A DNA stretch of 64,000 nucleotides. It comes from an uncultured Clostridia bacterium. GTDB lineage: Bacteria > Bacillota > Clostridia > Christensenellales > Borkfalkiaceae. Location: NCBI GenBank assembly GCA_947629575.1, contig CANREF010000001.1:124001-188000 (forward strand), written 5' to 3'. Both the position numbers and the translations under genes were made by a program. This document shows, piece by piece, positions 23,782 to 31,991 of the stretch (position 1 is its first letter; each line of letters opens with the position of its first letter). The notes under the pieces are model-generated. The model saw nothing but the letters and a program-made list of their open reading frames with translations, did not search any database and had not been told where the DNA came from.

Positions 23782-25275
23782 ATGAAATTTATCGGAACGC
23801 GCGGCGGAAAACCCGTAACAGGCGCGGAGGCGATCGTGCGCGGAATGGCGGAAGGGGGCGGATTGTACGTCCCCGAGCAGTTCCCCGCCGTCACGGAGGA
23901 CGAGCTCTCGGCGATGCTCGGAATGAACTATCCCGAGCGCGCGGCGCTCATCATCGGAAAGTATTTCGACGAATTCCCCGCGGACGAGCTTCTGCGGGAA
24001 TTGACGGCTGCCTATGAGAAATTCGAAGGGGAAGATCCCGTTCCCCTCATCCGGATAGAGGACGGGCTCTATATCCTCGAACTCTTTCACGGCCCGACCT
24101 GCGCATTCAAAGATATTGCGCTCACCGTGCTTCCCTATCTCATGCGGAAGGGGTGCGATCTATTGCATGTGAAGGATGAGATCCTCATCCTCACCGCGAC
24201 GAGCGGGGATACGGGCAAGGCGGCGCTCGAAGGCTTCCGCGATGCGCGGGGAGTGAAGGTGGCGGTGTTCTATCCCGATGAGGGCGTCTCCAAGATGCAG
24301 AAGTTGCAAATGGTGACGCAGGACGGCGAGAACGTAGACGTCGTTGCCGTGAAGGGGAACTTCGACGATTGCCAGAGCGCAGTCAAGAAGATCTTCCGTT
24401 CGCAGGAATGCAGAGACAAGCTCGCGGAGAGGGGAGTTCTGCTCTCTTCCGCCAACAGTATCAACATCGGCAGACTTGTCCCCCAGATCGCCTACTATTT
24501 TTCCGCCTATTGCGACCTCGTTACCTCGGAACAGATCAAAATGGGCGACGAAGTGGATTTTTCCGTCCCCACGGGGAATTTCGGCAATATCCTCGCCGCC
24601 TATTATGCAAAGCGGATGGGGCTTCCCATCGGTACGCTCGTGTGCGCTTCCAATCGGAACAATGTTCTGACCGACTTCTTCCGCAAGGGGATCTACGATA
24701 AAAAGCGTCCGTTCTTCCGCACGATGTCTCCGTCCATGGATATCCTCGTCTCTTCCAACCTCGAACGGCTGTTATTCGAACTGTGCGGGCGCGATCCCGC
24801 GCTCGTGGTGGAGAGGATGAAATCGCTCGGGGGCGCGGGACGGTATTCCCTCCGCCCCGAAGAGCTGCGCGAAGCCTGCGAGCTGTTCTATGCGGGCTGC
24901 GCGGGTGAGGAAGACACGGTGGAGTGCGTCTACGAGTTCTTCGAGGAATTCAATTACCCGCTCGATACGCACACGGGGGTCGCCATGCACGTTGCGCGGG
25001 AGTACTGCCGCAAGCGCGCGGAAGACGTCAATCTACAGCCCCGTCCCATGGTGGTCGTCTCCACGGCAAGCCCCTATAAATGCCCGCAGGCGGTCTACTA
25101 TGCCCTTACGGGCAACGACGTGAAGGACAGCTTCAAGGGAGTGAAACGGATACATCTCATCACCGCGATGAAAGTTCCCGAAAGTCTGAAGGCGCTGCGG
25201 TACAAGCCGCCGCGCTTCAAGACGCTTGTCGCTCCCGACAAGATCTTCGAAGAAGTGATGAATTTCGTCGGATAA
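23782..25275 (+). CDS. thrC: Threonine synthase
   Basis: A 497-residue PLP enzyme that turns O-phosphohomoserine into threonine. KFIGTRGGKPVTGAEAIVRGMAEGGGLYVPE at the N-terminus, PLP lysine in FHGPTCAFKDIALTVLP (about residue 111), the phosphate-binding TATSGDTGKAAL, VPTGNFGNILAAYYAKRMG, and RTMSPSMDILVSSNLERLLFEL are all present. The form is the long type I (E. coli/yeast-like). Own GGAGG site; followed by a strong terminator. No hom or thrB is adjacent. Confidence 0.95.
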   Translation: MKFIGTRGGKPVTGAEAIVRGMAEGGGLYVPEQFPAVTEDELSAMLGMNYPERAALIIGKYFDEFPADELLRELTAAYEKFEGEDPVPLIRIEDGLYILELFHGPTCAFKDIALTVLPYLMRKGCDLLHVKDEILILTATSGDTGKAALEGFRDARGVKVAVFYPDEGVSKMQKLQMVTQDGENVDVVAVKGNFDDCQSAVKKIFRSQECRDKLAERGVLLSSANSINIGRLVPQIAYYFSAYCDLVTSEQIKMGDEVDFSVPTGNFGNILAAYYAKRMGLPIGTLVCASNRNNVLTDFFRKGIYDKKRPFFRTMSPSMDILVSSNLERLLFELCGRDPALVVERMKSLGGAGRYSLRPEELREACELFYAGCAGEEDTVECVYEFFEEFNYPLDTHTGVAMHVAREYCRKRAEDVNLQPRPMVVVSTASPYKCPQAVYYALTGNDVKDSFKGVKRIHLITAMKVPESLKALRYKPPRFKTLVAPDKIFEEVMNFVG

Positions 25276-25283
25276 CAAAAACC

Positions 25284-25313
25284 CGCCCCGCTCTTTCCCG
25301 AGCGGGGCGTTTT
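25284..25313 (+). terminator. Terminator of thrC
   Basis: Arms CGCCCCGCT (25284-25292) and AGCGGGGCG (25301-25309) with TTTT after. Confidence 0.88.
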
Positions 25314-25800
25314 GCAAGGGCTTAAGGCGCCTCCTCAGGAGGAGCTGTCGAGCGGAGCGAGACTGAGGTGGTATCTCGCTGCCCCGCCCGTCCATGCGTC
25401 ATGCTGAGCCGTGGATTAATTACGCAGTCCGATAAAGCTCTCCCCGAAGCATCTTGGTACGTTTAGGTGTGGTTTTGAAGGGCTTGTCGTAGGTGACTAG
25501 GGTGGTATCTCGCTGCCCCGCCCGTCCATGCGTCATGCTGAGCCGTGGACTAATTACGCAGTCCGATAAAGCTCTCCCCGAAGCATCTTGGTACGTTTAG
25601 GTGTGGTTTTGAACGAACCAGACGTAACAGGATTCCCTCGGAGAATTGCCGCGTCGAACGTTGTAATAACCAATGCGGCTCGGAATGACGCGGGGGTTAC
25701 GCCGAGTGCCCACCCCCTTAGTCCCCCTCCAATGGAGGGGGTGGTGGTTCGCTTGCCCCCTCCGTGGGAGGGGGTGGCACGAGCGAAGCGAGTGACGGGG
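25314..25800. repeat. Repeat mosaic with two 113-bp direct repeats
   Basis: No gene. Copies at 25367-25479 and 25501-25613 differ at about one base by eye and are 134 bases apart. Each holds GCGTCATGCTGAGCCG, ACGCAGTCCGATAAAG and CTCTCCCCGAAGCATCTTGG, the module also seen at 14.3 kb. Downstream are several CCCCTCC/GGAGGGG fold-backs. Confidence 0.8.
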
Positions 25801-25993
25801 GTGGGGCGAGTTCCAAATGCCTTCCGCGAGCAAAACTACGCTTTTGCGCTGCGGGACCCAATTTGGCAATTACTTTTGCCTTATTGTCCGATGAAACGAA
25901 CAAGAGGACAAGCGCGTTAAGGCATCGGGGGAAGGTTTCCTCACGGAAAAAGATTTTGCGCCAGCAAAAGATTTTTCGTGAAATTAAAGTCGT
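25800..25993 (-). repeat. Post-stop fold-back element, copy 8 (minus strand, tail type 2)
   Basis: Reads in the sense of the minus-strand gene that stops at 25998. Arms lie at about 25943-25960 and 25964-25985 (CACGGAAAAAGATTTTGC against GCAAAAGATTTTTCGTG, with a small internal loop). The 3' arm is followed in minus sense by GAGGAAACC and the type 2 tail with TTGTCC/GGACAA and AGTAATTGCCAAATTGGG. Confidence 0.75.
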
Positions 25994-25997
25994 GAAA

Positions 25998-26441
25998 TTA
26001 TTCTATCATCTTTTTCCAGATCTCTTCGAACCGCTCTTCCATTTGGAGAGTATCTTCGGCGAGTTTGCGGATGTCCTCATCCTCCTGCTCGTCGCTCATG
26101 TCGGAAAGACTGCTTCTGATCGCGGTGATGCCCATGACAGTCCCCTGCACCATCATCTCCGAGATGTGCGCGCGGGAATTGTCCGTCATCGTGCTCATCT
26201 TGATAGAACTCCACATCATCGCCTTCTTGATCGGGCCGGGGTTTTTGAGTTCGATATTCTTATCCTTTGCAATGATCGCAGCCTTCGAGCACATTTTTTC
26301 GTATTCGTCGTGCTGGCGAAGAAGCTCCTCTCTGACGTCGGGATCTTCCGCCTCGGGCAAGATATCGGAAATGGATTGCAGCGCAAGCTGGCAGTTCCGA
26401 TGGACTTCCGCTAAAATTTCTTCGCTTTTTTTGAGTTCCAT
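25998..26441 (-). CDS. Conserved helical protein of unknown function
   Basis: A 147-residue, all-helical, acidic protein. The start at 26439-26441 has AAAGGAG seven bases upstream; a longer frame has no ribosome site. Sequence MELKKSEEILAEVHRNCQLALQS, REELLRQHDEYEKMCSKAAIIAKDK, KNPGPIKKAMMWSSIKMSTMTDNSRAHISEMMVQGTVMGI and a Glu/Asp-rich end suggest a four-helix bundle like ferritin-related stress proteins, but no metal-ligand pattern can be shown. Divergent from rplU. Not recognised further. Confidence 0.7.
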   Translation of the reverse strand: MELKKSEEILAEVHRNCQLALQSISDILPEAEDPDVREELLRQHDEYEKMCSKAAIIAKDKNIELKNPGPIKKAMMWSSIKMSTMTDNSRAHISEMMVQGTVMGITAIRSSLSDMSDEQEDEDIRKLAEDTLQMEERFEEIWKKMIE

Positions 26442-26495
26442 GGTATCTCCTTTGCCCGTAGTTTGAGAAATTTTGCGGAAGGTATGCAAAACCGC

Positions 26496-26524
26496 TTGAC
26501 TTTTTCCGTTCGGTGTGTTAGATT
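26496..26524 (+). promoter_or_regulatory. Promoter of rplU-rpmA
   Basis: TTGACT (26496-26501), 17-base spacer, TAGATT (26519-26524). About 80 bases of leader follow, which in other Bacillota carry an L21 leader RNA; GGCGGC-type pairing (CCGCTAAGGCCGCC) is present but the fold was not computed. Confidence 0.65.
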
Positions 26525-26610
26525 GAACAATGAGCCGCGAAGGAAGGGCATCAAAGAGCCGCTAAGGCCGCCCTGTTTTCCTTGCGAGACCGGGAAAGAG
26601 GAGGTAAAAA

Positions 26611-26916
26611 ATGTACGCAATCATTGTGACCGGCGGAAAGCAGTACAAAGTTTCCGAGGGCGATCTTTTGAAGGTGGAAAAGCTCAACGCAAACGTTGGG
26701 GATGAAGTCACCTTCCCCGCATTGCTCATCGGAGACGGCGAAGGCGTGAAGCTCGGCAGTGAAGTCGAGAGCGCCAAAGTGACCGCCAAGGTGACCGCGC
26801 AGGATAAGCACAAGAAGATCATCGTCTTCAAGTACAAGTCCAAGAAGAACGAGCGCAAGAAACAAGGTCATCGTCAACCGTACACCGCAGTCAAGATCGA
26901 GAGCATCACGCTCTGA
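26611..26916 (+). CDS. rplU: Large ribosomal subunit protein bL21
   Basis: A 101-residue L21: [25 protein letters not shown] at the N-terminus and [22 protein letters not shown] at the C-terminus, which contacts 23S rRNA. AGGAGG is eight bases before the ATG. In most Bacillota the next gene is prp (protease for L27) and then rpmA; here rpmA follows after 48 bases without prp. Confidence 0.96.
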   Translation: MYAIIVTGGKQYKVSEGDLLKVEKLNANVGDEVTFPALLIGDGEGVKLGSEVESAKVTAKVTAQDKHKKIIVFKYKSKKNERKKQGHRQPYTAVKIESITL

Positions 26917-26964
26917 CCGCAAAGGGGCGCAAGCCCGAAAATCTGAAAAAAGGAGAAAAAGAAA

Positions 26965-27246
26965 ATGTTTTTTCTTGCATTATTCGCCCATAAAAAAGGT
27001 ACGGGTTCTTCGCACAACGGCAGAGACAGTAACGCCAAGCGCCTCGGCGTGAAGCGTCAGGACGGTCAGCTCGTTCATGCGGGAACGATCATCGTGCGCC
27101 AGCGGGGGACGAAGATCCATCCCGGTGAGAACGTCGGCATCGGCGGGGACGATACCCTCTTCGCCTTGAAGGACGGCGTTGTCCGTTTCAAGCGTTTGGG
27201 CAGAGACAAGAAGCAGGCAGTCATCGAAGAAGTCAAAGAAGCATAA
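26965..27246 (+). CDS. rpmA: Large ribosomal subunit protein bL27, N-terminally extended
   Basis: A 93-residue L27. The core [46 protein letters not shown] is standard. It is preceded by MFFLALFA. In Bacillota L27 carries a prepeptide ending in FFA-like residues that the protease Prp removes to expose the functional N-terminus at the peptidyl-transferase centre. The eight-residue FxxLFA-type prefix here looks like a short version of it. Start supported by AAAAGGAG. Prp itself is not encoded between rplU and rpmA in this window. Confidence 0.94.
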   Translation: MFFLALFAHKKGTGSSHNGRDSNAKRLGVKRQDGQLVHAGTIIVRQRGTKIHPGENVGIGGDDTLFALKDGVVRFKRLGRDKKQAVIEEVKEA

Positions 27247-27250
27247 AGCA

Positions 27251-27277
27251 AAGCCTCCCTTTTCGGGAGGCTTTTTT
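27251..27277 (+). terminator. Terminator of rplU-rpmA
   Basis: Arms AAGCCTCCC and GGGAGGCTT with a five-base loop and seven T. Confidence 0.9.
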
Positions 27278-27381
27278 GTGGGGTTGAGTTCACAGGTTTT
27301 TTGCTCGCTCCCCCCCTCAAGGGGCAGCCAAGCGCCCCGCCCGCCTGCAATATTCCTCTCCGCTCCCACGGGGCAGAACGC

Positions 27382-27410
27382 TTGCCAACGGCAGAGATTT
27401 ATGGTATAAT
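27382..27410 (+). promoter_or_regulatory. Promoter of the pyrimidine operon (short or absent leader)
   Basis: TTGCCA (27382-27387), 17-base spacer, TATAAT (27405-27410). The first ATG of the operon is at 27420, nine bases after the -10, so the transcript would have a leader of only about two to four bases. Confidence 0.75.
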
Positions 27411-27419
27411 GCCAAGGAT

Positions 27420-28115
27420 ATGAAGGTGTTTGCGGTGAGCGATCTGCACCTCTCGGGGCTTACGGACAAGCCGATGGACGTGTTCGGCCCGGGCTGGGAG
27501 GGGCACTTCAAAAAAATCAAAGCGGATTGGGAGAGCAAGGTCCAAGACGAGGACATCGTGCTCATCGGCGGCGATACGTCGTGGGGGATGTATCTCGAAG
27601 AGGGCGCATACGATCTCAAAGCCCTCGCTCCCTTGAAAGGCCGCAAGGTATTTATCCGCGGGAATCACGACTATTGGTGGAACGGTATCTCGCGCGTCCG
27701 TGCCGCCGCGCCCGACGAAACGTTCCACTTTCTTCAGAACGACTGCGTAAAACTCGGCAAGTACGTCATTTTGGGCTCTCGGGGCTGGACCTGTCCCGGA
27801 AGCGCCGACTTCACCGAGCACGATATGTCCCTCTATCTGCGGGAAGGGGAGCGCTTCCGCCTCTGTTTCCAACAGGTGAAAAAGGTGCGGGAAGAGGGGG
27901 ACGTCCTCATCGCGCTCATCCACTATCCCCCCTTCAACGTCAAACTCGAGGACACCCTTTTCACCCAACTGTTCGAGGAAAACGGGGTGGATACGGTCGT
28001 GTTCGGACACCTGCACGGGGCGGGCTATTTCCCCCTCAAGAGCGAAAAGAGGGGCATTACCTATTATCTCACCTCTTGCGATAAACTGCATTTCACACTG
28101 ACACAGATCTATTGA
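27420..28115 (+). CDS. Metallophosphoesterase, first gene of the pyr operon
   Basis: A 231-residue calcineurin-like phosphoesterase. Metal motifs: SDLHLSG (7-13), IGGDTSWG, RGNHDYWW, IHYPPFN and GHLHGAG. Its family is annotated as serine/threonine phosphatase or phosphohydrolase in many Clostridia; the true substrate is unknown. It ends nine bases before pyrB and thus leads the pyrimidine operon. Its position suggests a link to nucleotide metabolism, perhaps a nucleotidase, but that is inference. No PyrR attenuator or riboswitch was seen in front of it, and there is no room for one. Confidence 0.88.
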   Translation: MKVFAVSDLHLSGLTDKPMDVFGPGWEGHFKKIKADWESKVQDEDIVLIGGDTSWGMYLEEGAYDLKALAPLKGRKVFIRGNHDYWWNGISRVRAAAPDETFHFLQNDCVKLGKYVILGSRGWTCPGSADFTEHDMSLYLREGERFRLCFQQVKKVREEGDVLIALIHYPPFNVKLEDTLFTQLFEENGVDTVVFGHLHGAGYFPLKSEKRGITYYLTSCDKLHFTLTQIY

Positions 28116-28124
28116 GGAGCAGGC

Positions 28125-29042
28125 ATGAACAGAAAAGATCTATTGGGGCTTTTTGACCTTTCGGCGGAAGAGATTTGGAAAATTCTCTCCCTCGGGCTCG
28201 AATACAAGGCCGCCTTAAAGGGCGGGGAGAAGAACTTCGGGCAGCTTCGGGGGAAGTCGGCAGTCATCCTCTTCTACGAGAACTCCACCCGCACCCGCAC
28301 GAGCTTCGAGCTCGCGGCGAAACTGCTCGGGGCGCACGTCATCAACATCTCCGTGGCGACGTCGTCCGTGCAGAAGGGGGAGACGCTCATCGACACGGGC
28401 AAGACGCTCGACGCCATGCTGCACGACTTTCTCATCATCCGCCACCCGATGGGGGGCGCGCCCAAGCTCCTTGCCGAGACGGTGAAGGCGCACGTTGTAA
28501 ACGGCGGGGACGGCATGACCGAACACCCCACGCAGGCGCTCCTCGACATGCTCACCCTGCGCGAACACTTCGGGCGCATCGAAGGGCTCAAAGTCGCGAT
28601 CTTGGGGGACATCCGCCATTCCCGCGTTGCAAAGAGCAATTTATACGGGCTCGGAAAGTTGGGCGCAGAGGTGCGCATGTTCGCGCCGAAAACGCTCATG
28701 CCCGAGGGGTTGGAACGGGAGGGAGCGGTGATCTGTTCCTCCCGCGAAGAGGCGATCGCGGGGGCGGACGCCGTGATGGGGCTGCGTATCCAGCTCGAGC
28801 GCCAAAAGGCGGGGAATTTCCCCTCCCTCGGCGAATATGCGAAATATTACGGCATAAGCGAGGAAGTTCTGCGCCTCGCGCCCAATGCGCTCATCCTGCA
28901 CCCCGGGCCCGTCAACCGCGGCGTGGAACTCACGAGCGGGGTGATCGACGGGGAAAACAGTCGCATCGAAGATCAGGTACTTTCGGGGGTCGCGGTCCGC
29001 ATGGCGGTACTCACCCTCTTGGACAGGGGGACACTATCATGA
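28125..29042 (+). CDS. pyrB: Aspartate carbamoyltransferase catalytic chain
   Basis: A 305-residue ATCase. Carbamoyl-phosphate motif FYENSTRTRTSFE (about 50-62), SSVQKGETLIDT, HPTQALLDMLTLRE and HPGPVNRGVEL are all in place. It condenses carbamoyl phosphate and aspartate. No pyrI regulatory chain is adjacent, so it is probably the unregulated trimer class. AGGAG lies ahead of the ATG. The stop overlaps the pyrC start (ATGA). Confidence 0.96.
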   Translation: MNRKDLLGLFDLSAEEIWKILSLGLEYKAALKGGEKNFGQLRGKSAVILFYENSTRTRTSFELAAKLLGAHVINISVATSSVQKGETLIDTGKTLDAMLHDFLIIRHPMGGAPKLLAETVKAHVVNGGDGMTEHPTQALLDMLTLREHFGRIEGLKVAILGDIRHSRVAKSNLYGLGKLGAEVRMFAPKTLMPEGLEREGAVICSSREEAIAGADAVMGLRIQLERQKAGNFPSLGEYAKYYGISEEVLRLAPNALILHPGPVNRGVELTSGVIDGENSRIEDQVLSGVAVRMAVLTLLDRGTLS

Positions 29043-30316
29043 TTTTACAGAACGCGGAGATCGTCACCCGTGACGGCGTAAAACTTGCGGACGTCACGGT
29101 GGAAAACGGCAGGATCGCAAAGATCTCTTCCTGCCCGCGCGCTACAAAGCGGGACGAGCTCGTCCTCGACTGCAGGGGACTGACCGTCTTCCCGGGGCTC
29201 ATCGACATGCACGTGCACCTGCGCGAGCCGGGATTCGAGCGCAAAGAGGACATCGCAAGCGGCAGCCGCGCCGCTGTCAAGGGCGGGTTCACGCAGATCT
29301 GCTGTATGCCCAATACCGACCCCGTCATCGACAACAAGGTCGTCGCAAGCTACATCACGGCGCGGGCGAAGGAAGTCGGGCTGTGTAAAATTCACCCGAT
29401 CGGCGCGATCACCAAGGGGCAGAGGGGAGAGGAGCTTGCCGCGATCGGCGGCATGAAGGCGGCGGGCGTCGTCGCGCTCTCCGAAGACGGCAAGAGCGTC
29501 CAAAATTCCAAGCTCATGGCAAACGCCATGCTCTATGCCTCCGACTTCGGGCTCAAATGCCTCTGCCACTGCGAAGACCCCGCCCTCTCGGACGGAGCTT
29601 CCGTCAACGAGGGGTACTATTCCACCCTCACGGGGCTGAAGGGAAGTCTCCGCGCCGCCGAGGACGTCATGATCGCCCGCGAGCTCCTGCTTGCGGAGAG
29701 TTTGGACCTTCCCGTGCACATCTGCCATGTGTCCACCTACAGCGGCGTGCAGCTCATCCGCGAGGCAAAGGCGCGCGGCGTAAAAGTCACGGCAGAGACC
29801 TGCCCGCACTACTTCATTTTAACGGATGAAGCGATCAAAAATTTCGATACGAATACCAAAGTCAATCCCCCCTTGCGCGCCGAGAAGGACAGGCTCGCGG
29901 TCATCGAGGGGCTCAAAGACGGCACGATCGACTGCATCGTCACCGACCATGCGCCCCACCACGCGGACGACAAGAATGTGGAATACGCCTTGGCGGCGTT
30001 CGGCATCAGCGGCTTGGAGACGAGCTTCGCGCTCTCCTATACCGCGCTCGTCAAGACGGGCCTGCTCACTCCCGCCCAACTTGCGGAGAAGATGAGCGGC
30101 GCGCCCGCGAAGATCTTGGGGCTCGAAGGGGGAGAACTCAAAGTCGGCGCGCCCGCCGATCTCACGGTCGTCGATCTCAATGAAAAGTGGACGGTCGAGC
30201 CCAACAAGTTCGTCTCCAAGGGCAAGAACAGTCCGTTCGGCGGCAGGGAAGTTTACGGCAAAGTGAAATATACCGTCGTGGACGGCACGATCAAATACGA
30301 GGAGCAGACGGCATGA
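29039..30316 (+). CDS. pyrC: Dihydroorotase (class I)
   Basis: A 425-residue amidohydrolase. The first zinc motif is DMHVHLREPGFE (about 59-70); other metal ligands lie in CHCEDP, HICHVST and CIVTDHAPHHADDK. It closes carbamoyl-aspartate to dihydroorotate. Start at 29039 chosen because it overlaps the pyrB stop and matches the family N-terminus. The frame stays open for 288 codons upstream through pyrB, but that part is a shadow of pyrB. Confidence 0.96.
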   Translation: MILQNAEIVTRDGVKLADVTVENGRIAKISSCPRATKRDELVLDCRGLTVFPGLIDMHVHLREPGFERKEDIASGSRAAVKGGFTQICCMPNTDPVIDNKVVASYITARAKEVGLCKIHPIGAITKGQRGEELAAIGGMKAAGVVALSEDGKSVQNSKLMANAMLYASDFGLKCLCHCEDPALSDGASVNEGYYSTLTGLKGSLRAAEDVMIARELLLAESLDLPVHICHVSTYSGVQLIREAKARGVKVTAETCPHYFILTDEAIKNFDTNTKVNPPLRAEKDRLAVIEGLKDGTIDCIVTDHAPHHADDKNVEYALAAFGISGLETSFALSYTALVKTGLLTPAQLAEKMSGAPAKILGLEGGELKVGAPADLTVVDLNEKWTVEPNKFVSKGKNSPFGGREVYGKVKYTVVDGTIKYEEQTA

Positions 30317-31251
30317 TCATCGATACGCTCATAGAAAAGATCATCGAAAGACAAAATCCCACCTGCGTGGGACTGGATACCGCTTACGACTATCTTCCCG
30401 ACGATATGAAACAGCTCTACGGGCAGTCGGGAGCTGCGCTCGCGGTGCTTCTGTTCAACAAGAAGGTCATCGACGCGGTCTGCGACGTCGTGCCCGCGGT
30501 GAAGGTGCAGATCGCCTACTACGAAGCTCTCGGCGTAGACGGGCTCAAGTGCTTTTCCGAGACCTGTGCCTACGCGCGGGAGAAGGGGCTCGTCGTCATC
30601 GCGGACTGCAAGCGCAACGACATCGGCTCTACCGCGGAGCAGTACGCGCGGGCGTTCCTGTCGAAGGAGACTTCCTGCGAGGGGAAATGCGCCTCCTGCG
30701 CGGAAGGGTGCGGGCAGCCGCCGCGCTTTTCGTGCGATCTTCTCACCGTCAACGGCTATCTCGGCACGGACGGCATTCTGCCCTTCACCGCGCTATGCAG
30801 GGAAAACGACAAGGGCGTCTTCGTCCTCGTCAAGACGAGCAACCCCTCGTCGGGGGAATTGCAGAACTTAAGGCTCGCGGACGGGCGCACCGTCTATGAG
30901 TGCATGGGGGACATGGCGGAAAAATGGGGGGAGGGAACGCTCGGAAAATACGGCTACTCCCGCGTGGGCGCGGTCGTCGGGGCGACCTATTCAGAAGAGG
31001 CGAAGAACTTGCGCGCCCGACTTCCCCACACCTTTTTCCTGATCCCCGGCTACGGCGCGCAGGGCGGGAACGCCGAAATGCTCAAAAACTGCTTTGCGGC
31101 GGGCGGCATGGGCGGGATCGTCAACAACTCCCGCGGGATCTTATGCGCCTACAAAAAGCGCGGCGGAACATATTTTGAAGCGGCGCGGGCGGCGGCGCTC
31201 GATATGCAGAAGGACTTAAAGTCCGTCTTGGGGGAAATATGCGCGAAATAA
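30313..31251 (+). CDS. pyrF: Orotidine 5'-phosphate decarboxylase, type 2, with Cys-rich insert
   Basis: A 312-residue type 2 OMP decarboxylase. The catalytic block is VIADCKRNDIGSTAEQYARAF (about residue 96-116), with Asp-Lys-Asp ligands; LTVNGYLG, VLVKTSNPSSGELQ and FFLIPGYGAQGG follow. Between the catalytic block and LTVN the protein has Cys122, Cys126, Cys129 and Cys133 in the pattern C-x3-C-x2-C-x3-C, not expected in this family. Coupled to pyrC (ATGA overlap) and to pyrK (13-base overlap). Confidence 0.94.
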   Translation: MIIDTLIEKIIERQNPTCVGLDTAYDYLPDDMKQLYGQSGAALAVLLFNKKVIDAVCDVVPAVKVQIAYYEALGVDGLKCFSETCAYAREKGLVVIADCKRNDIGSTAEQYARAFLSKETSCEGKCASCAEGCGQPPRFSCDLLTVNGYLGTDGILPFTALCRENDKGVFVLVKTSNPSSGELQNLRLADGRTVYECMGDMAEKWGEGTLGKYGYSRVGAVVGATYSEEAKNLRARLPHTFFLIPGYGAQGGNAEMLKNCFAAGGMGGIVNNSRGILCAYKKRGGTYFEAARAAALDMQKDLKSVLGEICAK

Positions 31252-31991
31252 CGGCAACGGTGCTCGAAAATAAGAACATCGCGGAGGGGATCTGTTCCCT
31301 GACCTTCGCCACGGACGAGGCCATTCCCGTCCGCGCGGGGCAATTTGCGATGATCGGAATAGACGGCTTTCCGCTTCGCAGACCTCTCGCCGTCTGTAAG
31401 GCGGAGGGCGAGCGCGTCACGGTGTGCTATCGCCAAGCGGGCGAGGGCACGCGGCGGCTCGCTTCGCGCTATTCCCGCGGGGAGCGGCTCTCGGTGCTCC
31501 TTCCCCTCGGGAACGGTTTTTACGTGGCGGAAAAGGAGAAACGGGTCGCCGTTGTGGGCGGCGGCGTGGGGATCTTCCCCCTCATCTCCGCCATCCGCGA
31601 GTACGCCGAAACCAAGGAAATTTACGCCTATATGGGCTTCCGCGGGAAAGCCGCGATCTGTATGCGGTACGAAATGCAGCGGGCAAAGGAGCTCGTCATT
31701 GCAACGGACGACGGCTCGGAGGGCTACAGAGGAACGTCCGTTCAGGCGTTCATGGAAGATATCGGGCGGGTAAAGCCCGATGTCGTGCTCTCCTGCGGAC
31801 CGCTTCCCATGCTCCGCGCGCTCAAAAGCGCCATGGCGGGCAGGGGCATTCCCGCATACGTCTCCTTGGAGGAGAGAATGGGCTGCGGCGTCGGCGCATG
31901 CCTCGTGTGCGTGTGCGAGCTCACGAACGGGGAGCACGCGAGAGTATGCAAAGACGGCCCTGTCTTTGAGATCGGCGAGGTGAAGCTATGA
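31239..31991 (+). CDS. pyrK: Dihydroorotate dehydrogenase B, electron-transfer subunit
   Basis: A 250-residue PyrK of the ferredoxin-reductase family. FAD-binding part: GQFAMIGIDGFPLRRPLAVC; NAD part: VAVVGGGVGIFPL and LSCGPLPMLRAL. The [2Fe-2S] ligands are the C-terminal cysteines CGVGACLVCVC and VCKDGP. It moves electrons from PyrD to NAD. Overlaps pyrF by 13 bases and pyrD by four. Confidence 0.95.
   Translation: MREITATVLENKNIAEGICSLTFATDEAIPVRAGQFAMIGIDGFPLRRPLAVCKAEGERVTVCYRQAGEGTRRLASRYSRGERLSVLLPLGNGFYVAEKEKRVAVVGGGVGIFPLISAIREYAETKEIYAYMGFRGKAAICMRYEMQRAKELVIATDDGSEGYRGTSVQAFMEDIGRVKPDVVLSCGPLPMLRALKSAMAGRGIPAYVSLEERMGCGVGACLVCVCELTNGEHARVCKDGPVFEIGEVKL

Noticed and set aside
27278-27420. 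PyrR-binding attenuator or riboswitch before the pyr operon
   Set aside because: The promoter lies directly at the first gene, and the preceding sequence is a repeat fragment.
28175-29038. In-frame 288-codon extension of pyrC through pyrB
   Set aside because: The added protein is low-complexity Arg/Gly/His-rich and overlaps pyrB entirely; the ATG at 29039 overlaps the pyrB stop and fits the PyrC family start.
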